A stretch of DNA of 64,000 bases from Ornithodoros turicata (GCF_037126465.1 NC_088210.1:19307511-19371510); one strand, 5' to 3'; shown: positions 1 through 11,575, numbered from the stretch's first letter. The notes: generated by a model not told the origin, from the sequence alone. Program-made: numbers and translations.

Positions 1-1600
1 GGCATGAGCTCAAGCCCTCCCCCCTCCTAAATATGCATGCAACCTAACTGACTTTCAATGTTTACTTTGTGCTCCATCGAAGAACCTTATCACGAGATCA
101 AACTCATCAAATACCTCGCTAGAAAAGCACATAAAGGTGCGTTACTGGAGCAGTTTTCGTACAAATAAAGCTATCTGCACAAAACGTCTTGCACCGCCCG
201 TTGTGAGAGCACGATCTGAATTAATTATAGAAAGGTCATGAACTAGGTGTATAATAAGCAGCAAAGTAACTTCAAAGTAACTCGTTACTTTCCCAAAGTA
301 TCTTTGGAACTTCAAGTTCATTTCCATTACCTGTAACGTCGTTAGTAACTTGGTTATATTTTTTGCACAGTAACTTAACTGACAACGAGTTCCTTTCGTC
401 GAGTAACTTCCCCATCTCTGGTTCAACCTGAGAACGGCATGATGTGTAGTGAATTTATTATACTACAGGGCCACCAGGTGCCGCTTTTTTAGCTCACAAT
501 AGTTTCGGTATCGGTGCTCAACTTGTCGCGTTATTGCATCCAGAAGGAACAAGCGTAGGCCCGCTCTTAGGTTGAACACGACCATAGATTAACTCGGGAT
601 AAGTTTTTCTTTTCCCTACGTTTTACTACTAACAATTTTTAATGATCGGTATAATTTTGATGTAGTTCCATTATCCGCTCATACCCAGTTTCTCTTTCCT
701 TATTTTTCTCAGTTTTGCATTCTGTGTTCATATTTAGTGCTTGCAAATATGACACCGTTCAAACGCTGCCGTTTCAAGCTAGTTTCAAGCCTGATGTGGA
801 ACCCATGCTACGTCGAAGCGATTAGAATGAGCGAAGAAGCCTCAGTTTATTTCAAGTGTGCAGTGGAAGCCACTGAATCGCAAGTTTGAATTTTTTGCAA
901 CATGTCTCGGACGTAAAAGCAGAATGCGAGCTGGCTGGTGTAGGTCCGAATAAGGTAACACGCCATCGGGTTTGACGGTACTTTGTGTTCGGTCTTGTGT
1001 CCCTTTTCCCTCAAACTAAATTCTCGTCTCCGACAACCTGGACGTGAAAACTCTGCTGACAGCCACAGCTGAGTCCAGCCTTCGACGTACATGAAGCGTG
1101 TTTATGGAACATCGCGTCGGATAAGCATAAATAAACGAGGAGTAGAATAACGACACGCGGAAGAAGCTCCATTCCAGAAAAAAAGTGCACGTGCTGCAAC
1201 GAGAATTTAGATTTCATAATTAACTGCCTCGTTGTGAAAATACAAACATCGCACGTTCTTCGTAAGAGCTACGAGCTCTTCAAGCCCTCATCACCTTCTT
1301 AGCAGCAACAGGGCTCCTGCGCGCGAACTCTGAACATTCTTCATCATTCACAGTCTTCTCCCCCTCAAGCTATGGGATAGTGTGCCGTCTCAGCGGCGAA
1401 ACATCCCACTACATCGTCATTACTTATTTGTTGTTGTTGTGAACAGCAACTGTGCCAGAAACACTTTTGGCGCAATAGCTGGTCACCAGTTTTTCTTTTT
1501 TTTTCCCCGAGTGCGCCTGTCGCCATCTTCTGGTGTATTCAGTATGTATACAACGCGTGGCCTCATATTTTGCGTGGGACCAATGCTTTTCGGTAAGCTG
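1..1600. other. Gene-free repeat-derived DNA
   Basis: No convincing coding exon. Positions about 247-425 carry repeated GTAACT/AGTTACT words of the kind found in decayed TIR elements. Similar wording recurs at about 7620-7680 and 19620-19760. The short frames here lack splice context or recognisable domains. Confidence 0.5.
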
Positions 1601-1611
1601 TCAGAAAATAG

Positions 1612-1787
1612 TCTGTTTTCGCCGCGAAGCAACTGTGGCTATGAGCGACGTACAGATGTGGACAGATGGGAGAGAACAGCAGGAAGGAGTGAAGGACAAT
1701 GGGTTACTATGTGTCCTGGGCCGGCTTCACGGGGAATTGCGGCGACATTCGTCTGGAACGTCTTCGGGAAAACATAGGGAAAACCTA
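1612..1787 (-). repeat. tRNA-derived SINE family A, minus copy, 5' truncated
   Basis: Reverse complement of the body seen at 3550-3815: the GCCGCGAAGCAACTGTGGCT end, the AGCAGGAAGGAGTG segment and the block around ACATTCGTCTGGAA are all present. The tRNA-like head is missing. Other copies lie at 9651, 35645, 39066, 39764 and 54760. Confidence 0.8.
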
Positions 1788-1985
1788 TTCCGTAGCAGAC
1801 GAGATGTTCCGCAGCAGACGACAGGGCTGATTGTGTCGTCTGCTATGTATAGCCGCTGTAATGTATAGGGCCGTGCGAATGTTCAACAGAGGACGTGGCG
1901 GAACTTCCGTCGCGTGAGCAGTTTTTTTTCTTTTTCTTCCACTAGAATATTCCGTAGGGACGCCGCTCGTGGTCCAAGAGCTTCG
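1788..1985 (+). repeat. MITE-like element with GCAGACGAC inverted core
   Basis: Shares with 13899, 43571, 52733 and 54311 the order: TTCCGTAGCAGACGA, a short spacer, TGTCGTCTGCT, then CCGTGCGAATG, a segment near ACTTCCGTC, a T-rich run, and ACTAGAATATTCCGT. No coding capacity. Confidence 0.75.
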
Positions 1986-2199
1986 ATGGTCAAACACTGT
2001 AACGTTGTGTTGGCTCAATGACCAAGTAGCACTATCGAACTCAAAGGACAAGCTGACCGTTGTCGTTCACGGGCACCGCAGTGGAGAAAGACGCGCTCCG
2101 TGTCTGCAAGCGTGCCACAGATGCGACGATTCGGGGAGTTCTCATACATCACGAGGAGCAGGAAACTCCATGGCGGGGTGCATGACGGGGTAGTCATTT

Positions 2200-2400
2200 G
2201 TAGCTGCCACAGATCGACTATACTGCAGGAAGCTTCCGTAGGAAGAAGTGCTCATCAGTATGAGTAAACGGGATAAAGTCACGTCCATCGTCACCGTGGT
2301 CAGCGACAGCAGCAGCATCCGCTGCCTCATTTCCTGCAACACCACAGTATGTCCCGGAACCCACTGGAAGATAATATCACGCTGGAGCCAGAGGCAAGCA
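2200..2400 (-). pseudogene. Decayed LINE RNase H fragment
   Basis: Read on the minus strand, one frame gives DIIFQWVPGH and, after a +1 shift, the next gives CGVAGNEAADAAAV. Together these are the RNase H signature of non-LTR retrotransposons (W-x-P-x-H-x-G-x-x-G-N-E-x-A-D). The frameshift between the two halves and downstream stops show it is dead. The neighbouring sequence to about 2600 may belong to the same copy but is not recognisable. Confidence 0.65.
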
Positions 2401-3229
2401 GTGAAGAATGTTTCTGAGCGGTTTGAAAAAGCCGAAAATTTTGCGATCGGAGCCCGGATGTACCTTGAATGTAGCGCGGATATTTGAGTCCGATAAAAAG
2501 GTACATTTGTGAGGTGTACAAGGCTTCACATATTCCAGAGCTTTAAGATGCCCTGAATTTCTGCTCTCGTGGATGACGTACACCAGTGAGATAGTTTCAA
2601 TCAATGGGTGACACCATCATCCGAGATATAAAAAGCAAGTGACGCAATGAAAGACTTATCAGTAAAAACCTTCTGCCGCTATATTCATGTCACATCCAGA
2701 TGCTGCGTCAGCTGCTTGAGCACGCAGGTGTTATATAAAGCGGTCTTCCTCCGGAGACCAGAGATGTGCAGGATTACTGTCTACTGCATCCAAAGGAGCT
2801 GCATACACCGATTTTCATGATACTCATCTTGTAAGATAGCTTTCCGAAATCCACAGTGAATGTACGTCCTAGACTGCTAGATTCCCCAATTCATTTGTCT
2901 AGGACCGTTACTAAAGTGCAGAAGAAAAAAAAAAGACCAAAATTTGACACTCAAATTGTAAAAGCACACTATACTGAAACGTAAAAAGATGCAGGCAAAT
3001 TTCGTTACATCCATTCAAAGCAAAAATCTTTCTAGAACATTCCAATCCCAGGATAGCGTGTATCCAGCTATCCATTGTCGCGGTATATCGTTAGATATCA
3101 AAGTATGTATCGTTCACGAGTTCTCGCGCCATGAGGCACGGGATTTATCTTTTCCGTCCTTGTGTCTTCTACGAAAGTGGCTTTCTTGGCTTACAATTGA
3201 CGCAACTTTGGAAGTCGTTCGGGAGGTGT
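2401..3229. other. Unassigned sequence
   Basis: AT-rich, no recognisable exon, repeat boundary or RNA. Frames of 60-80 codons here look random. Confidence 0.4.
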
Positions 3230-3531
3230 GTTAGCTTATAGCTCAATTGGTAGAGCCCTGGACCGGCAATCCAGAAGACGTGGGTTGGAGTCCTACAGCT
3301 GGCTAACCTTTTCAGTGACTTCCTTCTTTCATTGTTCTTAGGCAGTTGAGGCTTGCGTGTTGTGTTGTCCTTTCTTCTGCGTTCCAGCCTCAGAACATCG
3401 ATTTCCAAAGTGCCTTCTTGCCTTCACCTTATGCATACTACCTCCACTTTGGCATATCGGCAAAGTGTGGTCCAATACGAAACGCTCTTCTCACTGGAAC
3501 CCGGTTTATGTATTTAAAAAAAAAAAAAAAA
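3230..3531 (+). repeat. SINE family B with tRNA-like head and poly(A) tail
   Basis: Positions 3230-3307 fold as a tRNA-like cloverleaf. They have a 7-bp acceptor pairing GTTAGCT/GGCTAAC, D arm GCTC...GAGC, anticodon stem CTGGA/TCCAG around loop CCGGCAA (anticodon position GGC), and T arm GTGGG/CCTAC with loop TTGGAGT. There are 4 extra nt before the 3' acceptor strand and C replaces the universal U33, so this is not a functional tRNA. About 200 bp of body follows, ending in poly(A) at 3516-3531. The segment after the head (AACCTTTTCAGTGACTTCC) recurs inverted at about 9585-9605. Confidence 0.65.
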
Positions 3532-3549
3532 CATCCAGCGGCATTCCGA

Positions 3550-3815
3550 TAGCCAAGATCGTGCTGAAGACAGGGAGGTGGTGGGTTCGAATCCTTCCAC
3601 CGGCGGTGCTGTCTGAGGCTTTCCCTGGGTTTTCCGAAGACTTTTCAGACGAATGTCGGCACAGTTCCCCCTGAAGTCGGCCCAGGATGCATACTAACCC
3701 CGCTGTCCCCCACTCCTTCCTGCTGTCCTCGCTCCATCTGTACGCCGCTCATTGCCACAGTTGCTTCGCGGCGCTGACACGGAATAAAAAAATAAAAAAA
3801 AAAGAATGCACTGGT
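3550..3815 (+). repeat. SINE family A, full-length-like copy
   Basis: Contains a pol III B-box-like GGTTCGAATCC near 3584, the family body, and an A-rich tail (AATAAAAAAATAAAA). A matching 10-bp GGCATTCCGA lies directly before (3540-3549) and after (3816-3825) the element and fits a target-site duplication, which suggests an L1-type retroposition event. Confidence 0.85.
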
Positions 3816-3825
3816 GGCATTCCGA

Positions 3826-5139
3826 CGTAATCCCAAGCTATAGCCCGTCAACTGTCATTCGCATTTCACTTGCGACACTACGTGTCCTATATTTTGGAAT
3901 GTCGTACCGTGGGCGACATGGTAATGTCCCCTGCCGGCCCCACGGTTACATAGGTGCCGACGTATTTTTTCTTTCTGTACCTTTATACGTTAACGCCGAT
4001 GCCCGTAGCAATAATAAGAAGAAACGAACATCACAGAGATGTCGAACGGGCTCTATAGTGAGAAGATGTGATTATAGCGGGCGAAAACTGTTATACGGCC
4101 TCGCTCGCAGTATAGACCTCAAATTGCGAGATCCAGAGAGAAACCAGGCCGCCGTGGGGCCACCGCTACCAAAAAAACGAAACATCGCGGTGGTTTCCTC
4201 TTGTTGCTTCTACATATATACGGGAGATCACGAAAGTCGTGCATCCTCTCTTATTGGATTCGCGTGACTTTTTCGCTCGTGCTGTTGCTGTATATCGCAC
4301 TTGCATTGGTGAACAACCTCTGCACCGATGCCGTTCTTGTAGGAAACGAAAATATATGGCATTTTCGGGAACGGCAATGCTATGATGGTTGCTGCCTAAT
4401 ATCCAGTCCTTTTCCATTATGTTATTTTATTTTTAGTGCGAATAAATACTAGACGGTCCTTTTTCTCTGTCTATCTTACACGTTCCTCGTTCTAACTGGA
4501 TTGTACTGAGCTTATTTCGGTTGTAGGAAGTTTGGGCAGAAAGCCGTCTTTGAAGAATGCAAAGAATGCACATTTCCCTTCAGACGTATACAGTAACCAA
4601 AATAGCAGCACACAATGTGCCGGGGGACGATAAATCGAAGAATACGCCTAAATGTTACACGGTAAGAGAGGGGACAAAACGGTTTTCGTTTCTATTTGTC
4701 ATCGGCATCCAAAGGGCGATGGGGGAGGCTAAATTGAGGAAATCACGATGGGTGTACAAAAATGTACCCCCAAAATACACCACACGTACTATACTACGGA
4801 GTTTTTCAAGTTATATCCTGAGGATGCAGAAATCATCTTCCCTATACGATTTGCGAGGATATCATATCGGTAACACGGTAATAAGTTGGGACCTTCAGAG
4901 CTGTCCTCATTCAATCCCAACACAGTCACAGTTTCTCAACATCGGGAGATATCCACGATATCAGTTCCAAAGATAAAATAAGCGAACAGCGCGCTATCCT
5001 TTCAGAGCGGCTAACTCCGTGACATTCATGAGCTCAAGATGGTTTTCATTTAATCGTACCGTTTTCCCTTAGGATTTGCTCGTAACCTTTTGCAGACCAC
5101 ATAATGTAGCGCAGTTATAGTTTATTACATTATATTTTA
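3826..5139. other. Gene-free sequence
   Basis: Frames of 83-153 codons overlap on both strands here, but none shows a recognisable domain, splice sites in register or a sensible start context. I see no structured repeat. Confidence 0.4.
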
Positions 5140-5351
5140 CAGGGTGTTCAAAATTAAGCCTTCACTAGCGCTTTATAAATAAGCGAACAAAAGCAAAACT
5201 GGTGCTATTTTTCTGTTCCCTGAGCAAGAAACAGGTGCTACATGATTAGCCAGCACCTGTTTCTTACACAAGTAGCGTAAAGTTATCATCCGGTTTCCTG
5301 TCATCGCTGTGTTTGCGTAGCGCTCGTGAAAGCTTAATTTTGAACACCCTG
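5140..5351. mobile_element. TIR MITE, CAGGGTGTTCAAAATTAAGC ends
   Basis: Ends are CAGGGTGTTCAAAATTAAGC and its exact reverse complement GCTTAATTTTGAACACCCTG. The element is 212 bp with no coding capacity. The CAGGGTGT start is shared with the elements at 20517 and 33686 but the rest of the TIR differs, so these are related but distinct mariner-like MITEs. Confidence 0.85.
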
Positions 5352-6405
5352 TATTTTTTATTTAATTTATTTATTAAAATGATATTTTATTATTTTTAGT
5401 TATACATAGTTTATTATTATTATATTTTATTATTTGTTTAGTTATATAGAGTTTATTCGCTGACGTCATCCCTCCAGAGGGCGCTAGCCCAAAAAAGGCG
5501 AAAATCGTAGCCACGATGCATAGGTCCCTGGAAGTTTGGTTACGCTTTTTGTTCACTGCCATGCGCTTTCTGCAGGACTATTAACGTTGAAGACATGGTA
5601 GTTGCCTGGATTGTGGTACAAGTGACATTCACAGAGTACAGTAACTCTGAAACACCAAATGTACGGTGAATGCGAAGTAGGTGAAGGCATGGACAGTCAA
5701 CGTACGAACCCATACATTGTGGCGGCAAATCTGCTAGCGACAGTGGCGCTCTCCTGCGGATGATGTCATGTGAACAAACCAACCTCAGATTAACAGAGAA
5801 AACGTTCTCACAAAATGAAAATAACGGAAAGACGTCGTTATAATCTTGACACATATTTCCCGACAGCTATCGGTGAGAGCAGACTCACCTATAGAGCGGT
5901 GTCTGTTTTCAACGTACAAAATTTTGGGCCTCCAACAATGGGCTAATTTATCACGCGCCAGAATATGAACTCGCTGCTCTTGTTCTATGTTGTTTGAAAT
6001 AGCGCTAATCACGGCTGTAATTCACTCTTCTCGGCGCAGTTTCTAGGACAGCGCAAGGTGCACGAAACAAGAAGAGCCTACTTTCTTTTTTTTTTTTCTT
6101 TTTCTGTTCTCGGGTTAATGTGGTACGTTTCTCTCCAACAAGAAGAAAATCGAGTTGAGCATCCAGAACGAGTCACCCAGACCGGCATCAAGAAAGGAAA
6201 GGAAAGGATGCAGCGATTCTCGATAACCTTGAGGCTTACTTCCTCCATGAGGTCACGATGTCGTTGATTTGGTATACTCCATCCGATTTTCTTGCGCGTG
6301 AAGGGATGGATATGAACCTGAGGAGCGGAACAAATATTGTACTGACCGTTTTCGTCGGTTGACTGACCCGGTGCTACGTGTGCTAACCGTCGCGAGTATT
6401 CTGCG
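5352..6405. other. Gene-free AT-rich sequence
   Basis: Starts with a TTTATT/ATTATT-rich stretch (5352-5460). No exon or structured repeat recognised. Confidence 0.4.
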
Positions 6406-6409
6406 TCGC

Positions 6410-6500
6410 AACCACAAGGTATTCCGTAGCAGACGACAGTTAAAGACGTAGACGCTGTCGTCTGCTAAGTGAACGGTACGCCACAACATCGCCACCTATA
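6410..6500 (+). repeat. GCAGACGAC inverted-core repeat fragment
   Basis: TTCCGTAGCAGACGACAGT at 6421 and TGTCGTCTGCT near 6459 form the same hairpin core as in the MITE family at 13899 and 52733, with a 20-odd bp spacer. Confidence 0.7.
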
Positions 6501-6509
6501 CAGAAGGTC

Positions 6510-6930
6510 TGCTTATTGCCTCCTCTCCCTCCTTCGCTACGTGGACATATAAAGTCAGAATTCGTCTGCTATTGCGATTCGCAGTTCTGCGAATTCAAGA
6601 ACTCGCAAATGATTGCAACTAACTTGGAACCTGTAGACCTGAATCTGTAGACAAAAAGTGCAACACCCTTTCCAGAAAATCAGTCTTCACAAAGATATGG
6701 GACCGTTTTTCACTTTATTTTAAAGTTTTCCCATTTAGTACGCAGGGACGTCCAATCACTGCTAGCAGACGACGGTGGTTCGTCTCCATGGCTACGACCG
6801 CTGAGAGCTCGTTTCTGATTGGCTACCGCCGTTGAAAACACGATCCTGATTGGCTGACTTTTAGTTATTACGTCACGTCGGCGAGTAAGAAGGCTTTCTC
6901 TCCAGGTGGTGTTGGCCACAACCGATACTC
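6510..6930 (+). repeat. Dispersed repeat, second copy at 61800
   Basis: The blocks CTGCTTATTGCCTCCTCTCC, TTTTCCCATTTAGTACG, the region around GGCTCGTCT/TTCGTCTCC, GAAAACACGATCC and TTACGTCACGTCG occur in the same order at 61800-62175. An internal AGCAGACGACGG links it to the GCAGACGAC family. Probably a non-autonomous DNA element of more than 400 bp. Confidence 0.7.
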
Positions 6931-7254
6931 TGAACCCCGTGCGAACGCTCAACACAAACACGCGACAAATCTCCTGCCCCTGTAAGCAGTTCTTTGCGTT
7001 TTCCTCCACTGGAATATTCCGTGGGGATGTCGTCCGTGTGAACACACGGTCTGAGTAACAGATAGCGCTATTTACTTAATCCATTTGCCATCAGTTTTAT
7101 CAGTTTTCAGTTTATATTCGTTTCTCGGAAATATAAACATATTCATGTATACGCGTGGTCCACACGTGATCATACTGAAGAAGCTACCACACTCTAAGCA
7201 ACGGGATTAGAATTATAGTCATTTGAAAATTAGACGTGTTTCCAGAATTTTGTT

Positions 7255-7520
7255 CCTTTCGGCTTGACTCTCGTCCCCCCCCCTCTCTCTCTCACAAAAA
7301 TTGCTTTGTCCCTGGCCACATCCAGCCCACCAAAGCTCTACCCTCAAAGCTCTCTTCACCTTTCTGGACACCATAGGACTTCGACCCTTATTGTGAAGGG
7401 GCTCATTATTTCATTCCCCGGATCACCACCAGCAATGGGTGTTGAGTGAGTTGAATGAGTTTCATCGCCCCCTGGCGATGAAACTCCCCATGCACCATCT
7501 CGCAATAAAGTTGTTGTTGT
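7255..7520 (+). mobile_element. LINE 3' end with stem-loop and GTT-rich tail
   Basis: Ends in ATCGCCCCCTGGCGATGAAA, CTCCCCATGC, then AATAAAGTTGTTGTTGTTG. The ATCGCC...GGCGAT stem followed by AACTCCCCA also occurs, with an ATC tail, on the minus strand at 33285-33350. A conserved 3' hairpin plus simple-repeat tail is typical of a LINE 3' UTR. No ORF remains. Confidence 0.65.
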
Positions 7521-8760
7521 TGTTTGTTCTTTTCTGGACTAAGTACATAGAAATTTAGGGAGTGATTTGCAACGATGCGGAGTAAATTTCAGGATTATGG
7601 TACGAAAATAAAAAAAAAGGTAATTGCAATCGAGTAACTGCCACGAGAAGCTGTAATTACTCCCAACTTACTTCTTTTTATCTTGTATAGTGCAACAGGA
7701 CTAGCGTGTGGAGATTAGCGAAGAGAAATAATTTCATTAAGTCCGTTAAAAGTCACTTGGTGGCTGTCCAAATAATTATGCTTCTTTAGCCATGAGAAAC
7801 ATCGTCGGTTTCTTCCGTGGATGGTTGCCAGGAGCAACGACACTGCCACTCGCCCCATCTCACCTTGACCGGCTACTAAGACACTGCAGTTTCTTACACT
7901 TTCCCACCGCGACATTCGTATAAACCCGGCACCACTTATCCCAACATACACCGCGCGGTCGTCAAAATCAGCTGGACAGCACCAAATGATTTTCCTCAAC
8001 TTCCTCGACAGCTGTCCTCCACGGTGTACACGCTTCTACGGACCAAGATCGCGGCAACGTGAGGATGTCCAGCAGGGCATTCGCAGCTTTCGTACGTATC
8101 ACACACAGGAAGCCAGTCGGAACGCGCGCGTGGGTGAGAGAATGAAGCAAGACTACACTGACCGGTTGGAAGGAGAGAGTGACCCGCCCCACTTGACATA
8201 CACGCACGCACGCAAACGATGGAGGACCGACTGAAGGCCAACAAGCGCCGGATATATTTGCCGAGTGAGATGGCGTGGCCAAAGGCGCCCACACTGAGAA
8301 CCCTTGGAGTGCACAAGGTGCCCACGAAGGACTGATGAATCGGGACGATCCAATACACAGGTGGCCCCTCTTGGCTGCTGTCTCTTGGGCGCTGTGAACA
8401 CGTGTCATACAAACCAATTGTTACCTTGCGGACGCTTTCCAATTGAGATGGCCTACCAATTTGTTTCTTCGAACCGATCCAACCAAATCGTTTGCCGCGC
8501 GTATTTTTGTTGTTGTTGTATAGGTCGAGCGGAAAAGTAACCTTATTACATCGTGTCCGGATGCCGAACGAGCCGGATGTCTACGAGAGAGGAAGTTTGT
8601 TTCCAGGACGGTCTATCTGGCTCGAAATTATAGTTGAATTGAAATATTCAACAGTCATGAAGCAGTTGCAACGAGAACAAAAACAATGTCAAGCGACCGG
8701 ATGTAGCTGTCTACACTTCATCAGGTTACAAAAATGATGGTATAGTCAAAATATATAGCA
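7521..8760. other. Gene-free sequence
   Basis: Several overlapping minus-strand frames (about 7968-8442) are open for about 150 codons, in two registers at once. Neither shows a domain I know, so I treat them as chance or old repeat. Confidence 0.35.
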
Positions 8761-8761
8761 T

Positions 8762-9391
8762 AGGGTAAAGTTGGACTACTTGAAGACGGGGGCAAGTTGA
8801 GGACAGCTTGGGTTTTTGCGCGTGGCATTTTCTTAGGAATATATTTTTCTCGTCTGTTATACCAGGCCTGAGCACCGTCGTTGTCTGGGCTTTGAAGTAA
8901 CGTGCTGACGTTCTGCACGTAGCTTTTTAGAAACCGTGAGACGCTGTTTTGCAGATGTGGTCGAAATAAGAGGGGCCTTTTTTTTTTTTTTTTGTCCGAT
9001 CTGTAACTTTCGCGAGCACTGACTTCCAATTTGCTCATTTCTGCTCCTCGGTTAATAAAATATGACCTCACCGTTACGATGCTGTGTCATTGCCCTGTGT
9101 TTCCAACTGCACTACTCGTGGCTGACCATTTCCCAAACAAAAGACAAAATTAAAAGCCGGCATTACTTTTTTGATGTCCTCAACTTACCCATATAGGGTG
9201 GGGTAAAGTTGATGAAAATATGTAGCCTGTCATTTTTGGCTCGCACGAAATAAATATCTAGTTTAGCACCATACGGTAATTTGTGGATCATTTCTCAAAG
9301 GTTTGAGGATTTGAGGCACAATTTATGCGATTATTCTGACTGCTATTAACGAAATAGTTCAACTGTCTTCAACATAGACTACCTTAACCCT
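8762..9391. mobile_element. TIR element with imperfect AGGGTAAAGTTG ends
   Basis: The left end AGGGTAAAGTTGGACTACTT and the inverted right end (read from the other strand AGGGTTAAGGTAGTCTATGT) are similar, each followed by TGAAGAC, and TA flanks both sides. An internal GGGGTAAAGTTGATG at about 9199 repeats the end motif. Non-coding, about 630 bp. Confidence 0.55.
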
Positions 9392-9650
9392 AGAGACAGG
9401 AGAGGAGTCGGATAAGGCAAGTCAAATAACAAACACACAGAAAAGGTTCCCATGCGTAAAAAGTTAAAAGCGGCAAGTAAAAGAACAAATATATAGGGAA
9501 ATACAAGAAGCAAACAGTCAAAATAGTGAATGCACAAAAGGTAAAGCCCAAGGGGCAAAAGCCGAAAAGAACGATGAAAGATGGAAGTCACTGAAAAGGT
9601 TAGCCGTAAAGAAGGTATGAACGGATTGGAATGACTATGACCAGCTCCCG

Positions 9651-9821
9651 TGGCATAGTGGTTAGGACGGTCGCTTTCCACACAGAGACTGTCTGAGGTT
9701 CTCCCTGGGTTCTCCGAAGACTTTCCAGACGAATGTCGGCACAGTTCCCCCTGAAGTCGGCCCTGGACGCATACTAACCCCGTATCCCCCACACCTTCCT
9801 GCTGTCCTCTCTCAGTACTGG
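9651..9821 (+). repeat. SINE family A, with tRNA-like head, 3' truncated
   Basis: The head CTCCCGTGGCATAGTGGTTA with an A-box-like TAGTGGTTAGGA is followed by the family body (CTTTCCAGACGAATGTCGGC and so on) and stops after TGCTGTCCTCTC. Together with the 3550 copy this defines the family head and tail. Confidence 0.8.
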
Positions 9822-10670
9822 ATATGGGTTTCACGGGTAAGGTGGTATCGTTCACCTTGAGCAGGTAAAGGCCAAGGCAAACTAATTGCCGGTTCATCCC
9901 ACGTCGACCATTCACTATGGTCCATAGCCTGTAAGGATTGTTTTCCCCGAAATCATGGTGCGATACCCCCCGAGGGCATCCTTCGGTCAGGAAAGAGGCC
10001 TGACCCGTCCACCTACGCAGCCGGCCATTCCACCTCGGCGAAAACGTACACTCTTTTCCGATAGGATATCCCACAAATGAGGAAACGATACCCACACGAG
10101 CAGGTGAACGGACACGTATCGATATAGCATCCTGTTGTCGATCTGGAGACGATCGAAAATAACGGATGGATGATTGGGTGTGGGCGACAATGCCCTGCAA
10201 GATGATTCCTCCGGCGCGCGGCACTCTTGTCACGAGTGTTGTCGATCGGCGTACTTCGTCGTATGGAGGATCAATTATCACACCTGATGAGGGAGGTGTC
10301 GTTCTCACGCAGTGAAAGACAAAGTCACATTGACCCCAAACACAGTATGGAGTTTTTGTGCGAGCAGGATCTTCGCAACGAGGAAGTGCCCGGATATTGA
10401 CGATGTTTTCTTCGAAGTGGCGCATCCACCGATTAGCCAGGGTCTCAGTGGATTCCTTGGCAAGCACTTTTTTTTTCTGGAGCACATCGATGTCCCACGC
10501 ACGCGCGTGTGAACAAAAGCAGCTCGGAAAGCGAACGGAGAAACATTAGGGACAAGTTCCCACACTTGTCGTGACTGGCGAATGGTTGTCAGTTATGTTG
10601 AGTGCTTCCTTTTTGACAAGAAGATCCTAAACATGTCTTGTTGACGGCGGTACGAATCACCGACCATATA

Positions 10671-10842
10671 CAGTGAACGCTCGTTATTATGACCATGGTC
10701 GTTCCTGAAAAATTTGGTCATAATGCGGAATTGTCGTATTAACGGGAGTGTTTGCGGGGGTTTCACTTAATTGTTCCCCAGGAGTATGGTCGTAAAGCGC
10801 GTATGTCAGATTATCGGGGGTCATATTAACGAGGGTTCACTG
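10671..10842. mobile_element. MITE with CAGTGAACGCTCGTTATTAT ends
   Basis: Left CAGTGAACGCTCGTTATTAT and right ATATTAACGAGGGTTCACTG are inverted repeats flanked by TA on both sides (TATA|CAGTG ... CACTG|TATT), which fits Tc1/mariner or pogo-type insertion. The element is 172 bp. Words of the same family (ACATAATAACGAG, ATATTAACGAGGCACGACTG) recur at 26930-27150. Confidence 0.8.
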
Positions 10843-10943
10843 TATTGAACAGAGTACCAAAACCGCTAGGAACGCAGGTAGCCGGCTACGTTTGCTACCT
10901 GCGCTATCATATGTGTGTCTTCCTTTCTTTTTGTGTGTTTTTA

Positions 10944-11447
10944 CACTCTAAGAAAAAATAAGAGGACTTTTACTCCTTTTGGTGGGACTAAATGCATTGC
11001 CACAAAAAATAGTCCCTTTCGGGAGTAAATGAACGTCACAGAGTGGGGACCGCATTTCACGCTCTGTTCTAAGAGTCTACATAATTCGTGTGCATGCACG
11101 AAAATACTTTGAATTAAATCCTCAACCGTGATATATCGAGTGATATAAAATCTTGCGACATACACAGGGCACAATTTGCGAAGAAAGAAGCGTTAACCGT
11201 TTCGTACTCTGTGTGGGTGGAAAATTGCTACGTTTTATCTGAGTTATACAACCTCATGCCATCAAATTGACCAAGAGCACACATTTACGTAGACTGTTGC
11301 ATTCGGAAAACCATTTGCGCAGTTCAGTGACTATTTGCAGTCCTGGGGAGTAAATGTCGGGGTTTGGGAACTAAAATTGGGAGTAATTGCAGTCTAGGGG
11401 ACTAGAGGGTGCAATTACTCCCCATTCTACTCCTTTTTCTTAGAGTG
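10944..11447. mobile_element. MITE with CACTCTAAGAAAAA ends
   Basis: Left CACTCTAAGAAAAAATAAGA and right TACTCCTTTTTCTTAGAGTG are terminal inverted repeats with TA at both borders. Inside are repeated GGGAGTAA and ATTACTCCC words. The element is 504 bp and non-coding. Confidence 0.8.
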
Positions 11448-11461
11448 TAGCGTTTCTACAT

Positions 11462-11575
11462 GTTTTCCCGGCGATTTTAATCCAAGTGCCAGCTAAATTA
11501 ATCCATGCCCCCATAAAGTTTGCATGGCACGTGGATTAATTTAGCTGGCACTTGGATTAAAATCGCCGGGAAAAC
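11462..11575. repeat. Perfect 44-bp-arm hairpin
   Basis: Positions 11462-11505 (starting GTTTTCCCGGCGATTTTAAT) are the exact reverse complement of 11532-11575, with a 26-nt spacer that itself holds an imperfect CATGCC/GGCATG pair. Perfect arms imply recent origin. It could be a tiny foldback element or the ends of a fully deleted one. Confidence 0.9.

Noticed and set aside
3230..3307. Functional tRNA-Ala gene
   Set aside because: Extra bases before the acceptor strand, C33, altered T-loop, and it is fused to a SINE body and poly(A).
7968..8442. Two overlapping frames of about 150 codons as a protein gene
   Set aside because: Both registers and the opposite strand are open, and composition and content fit no family.
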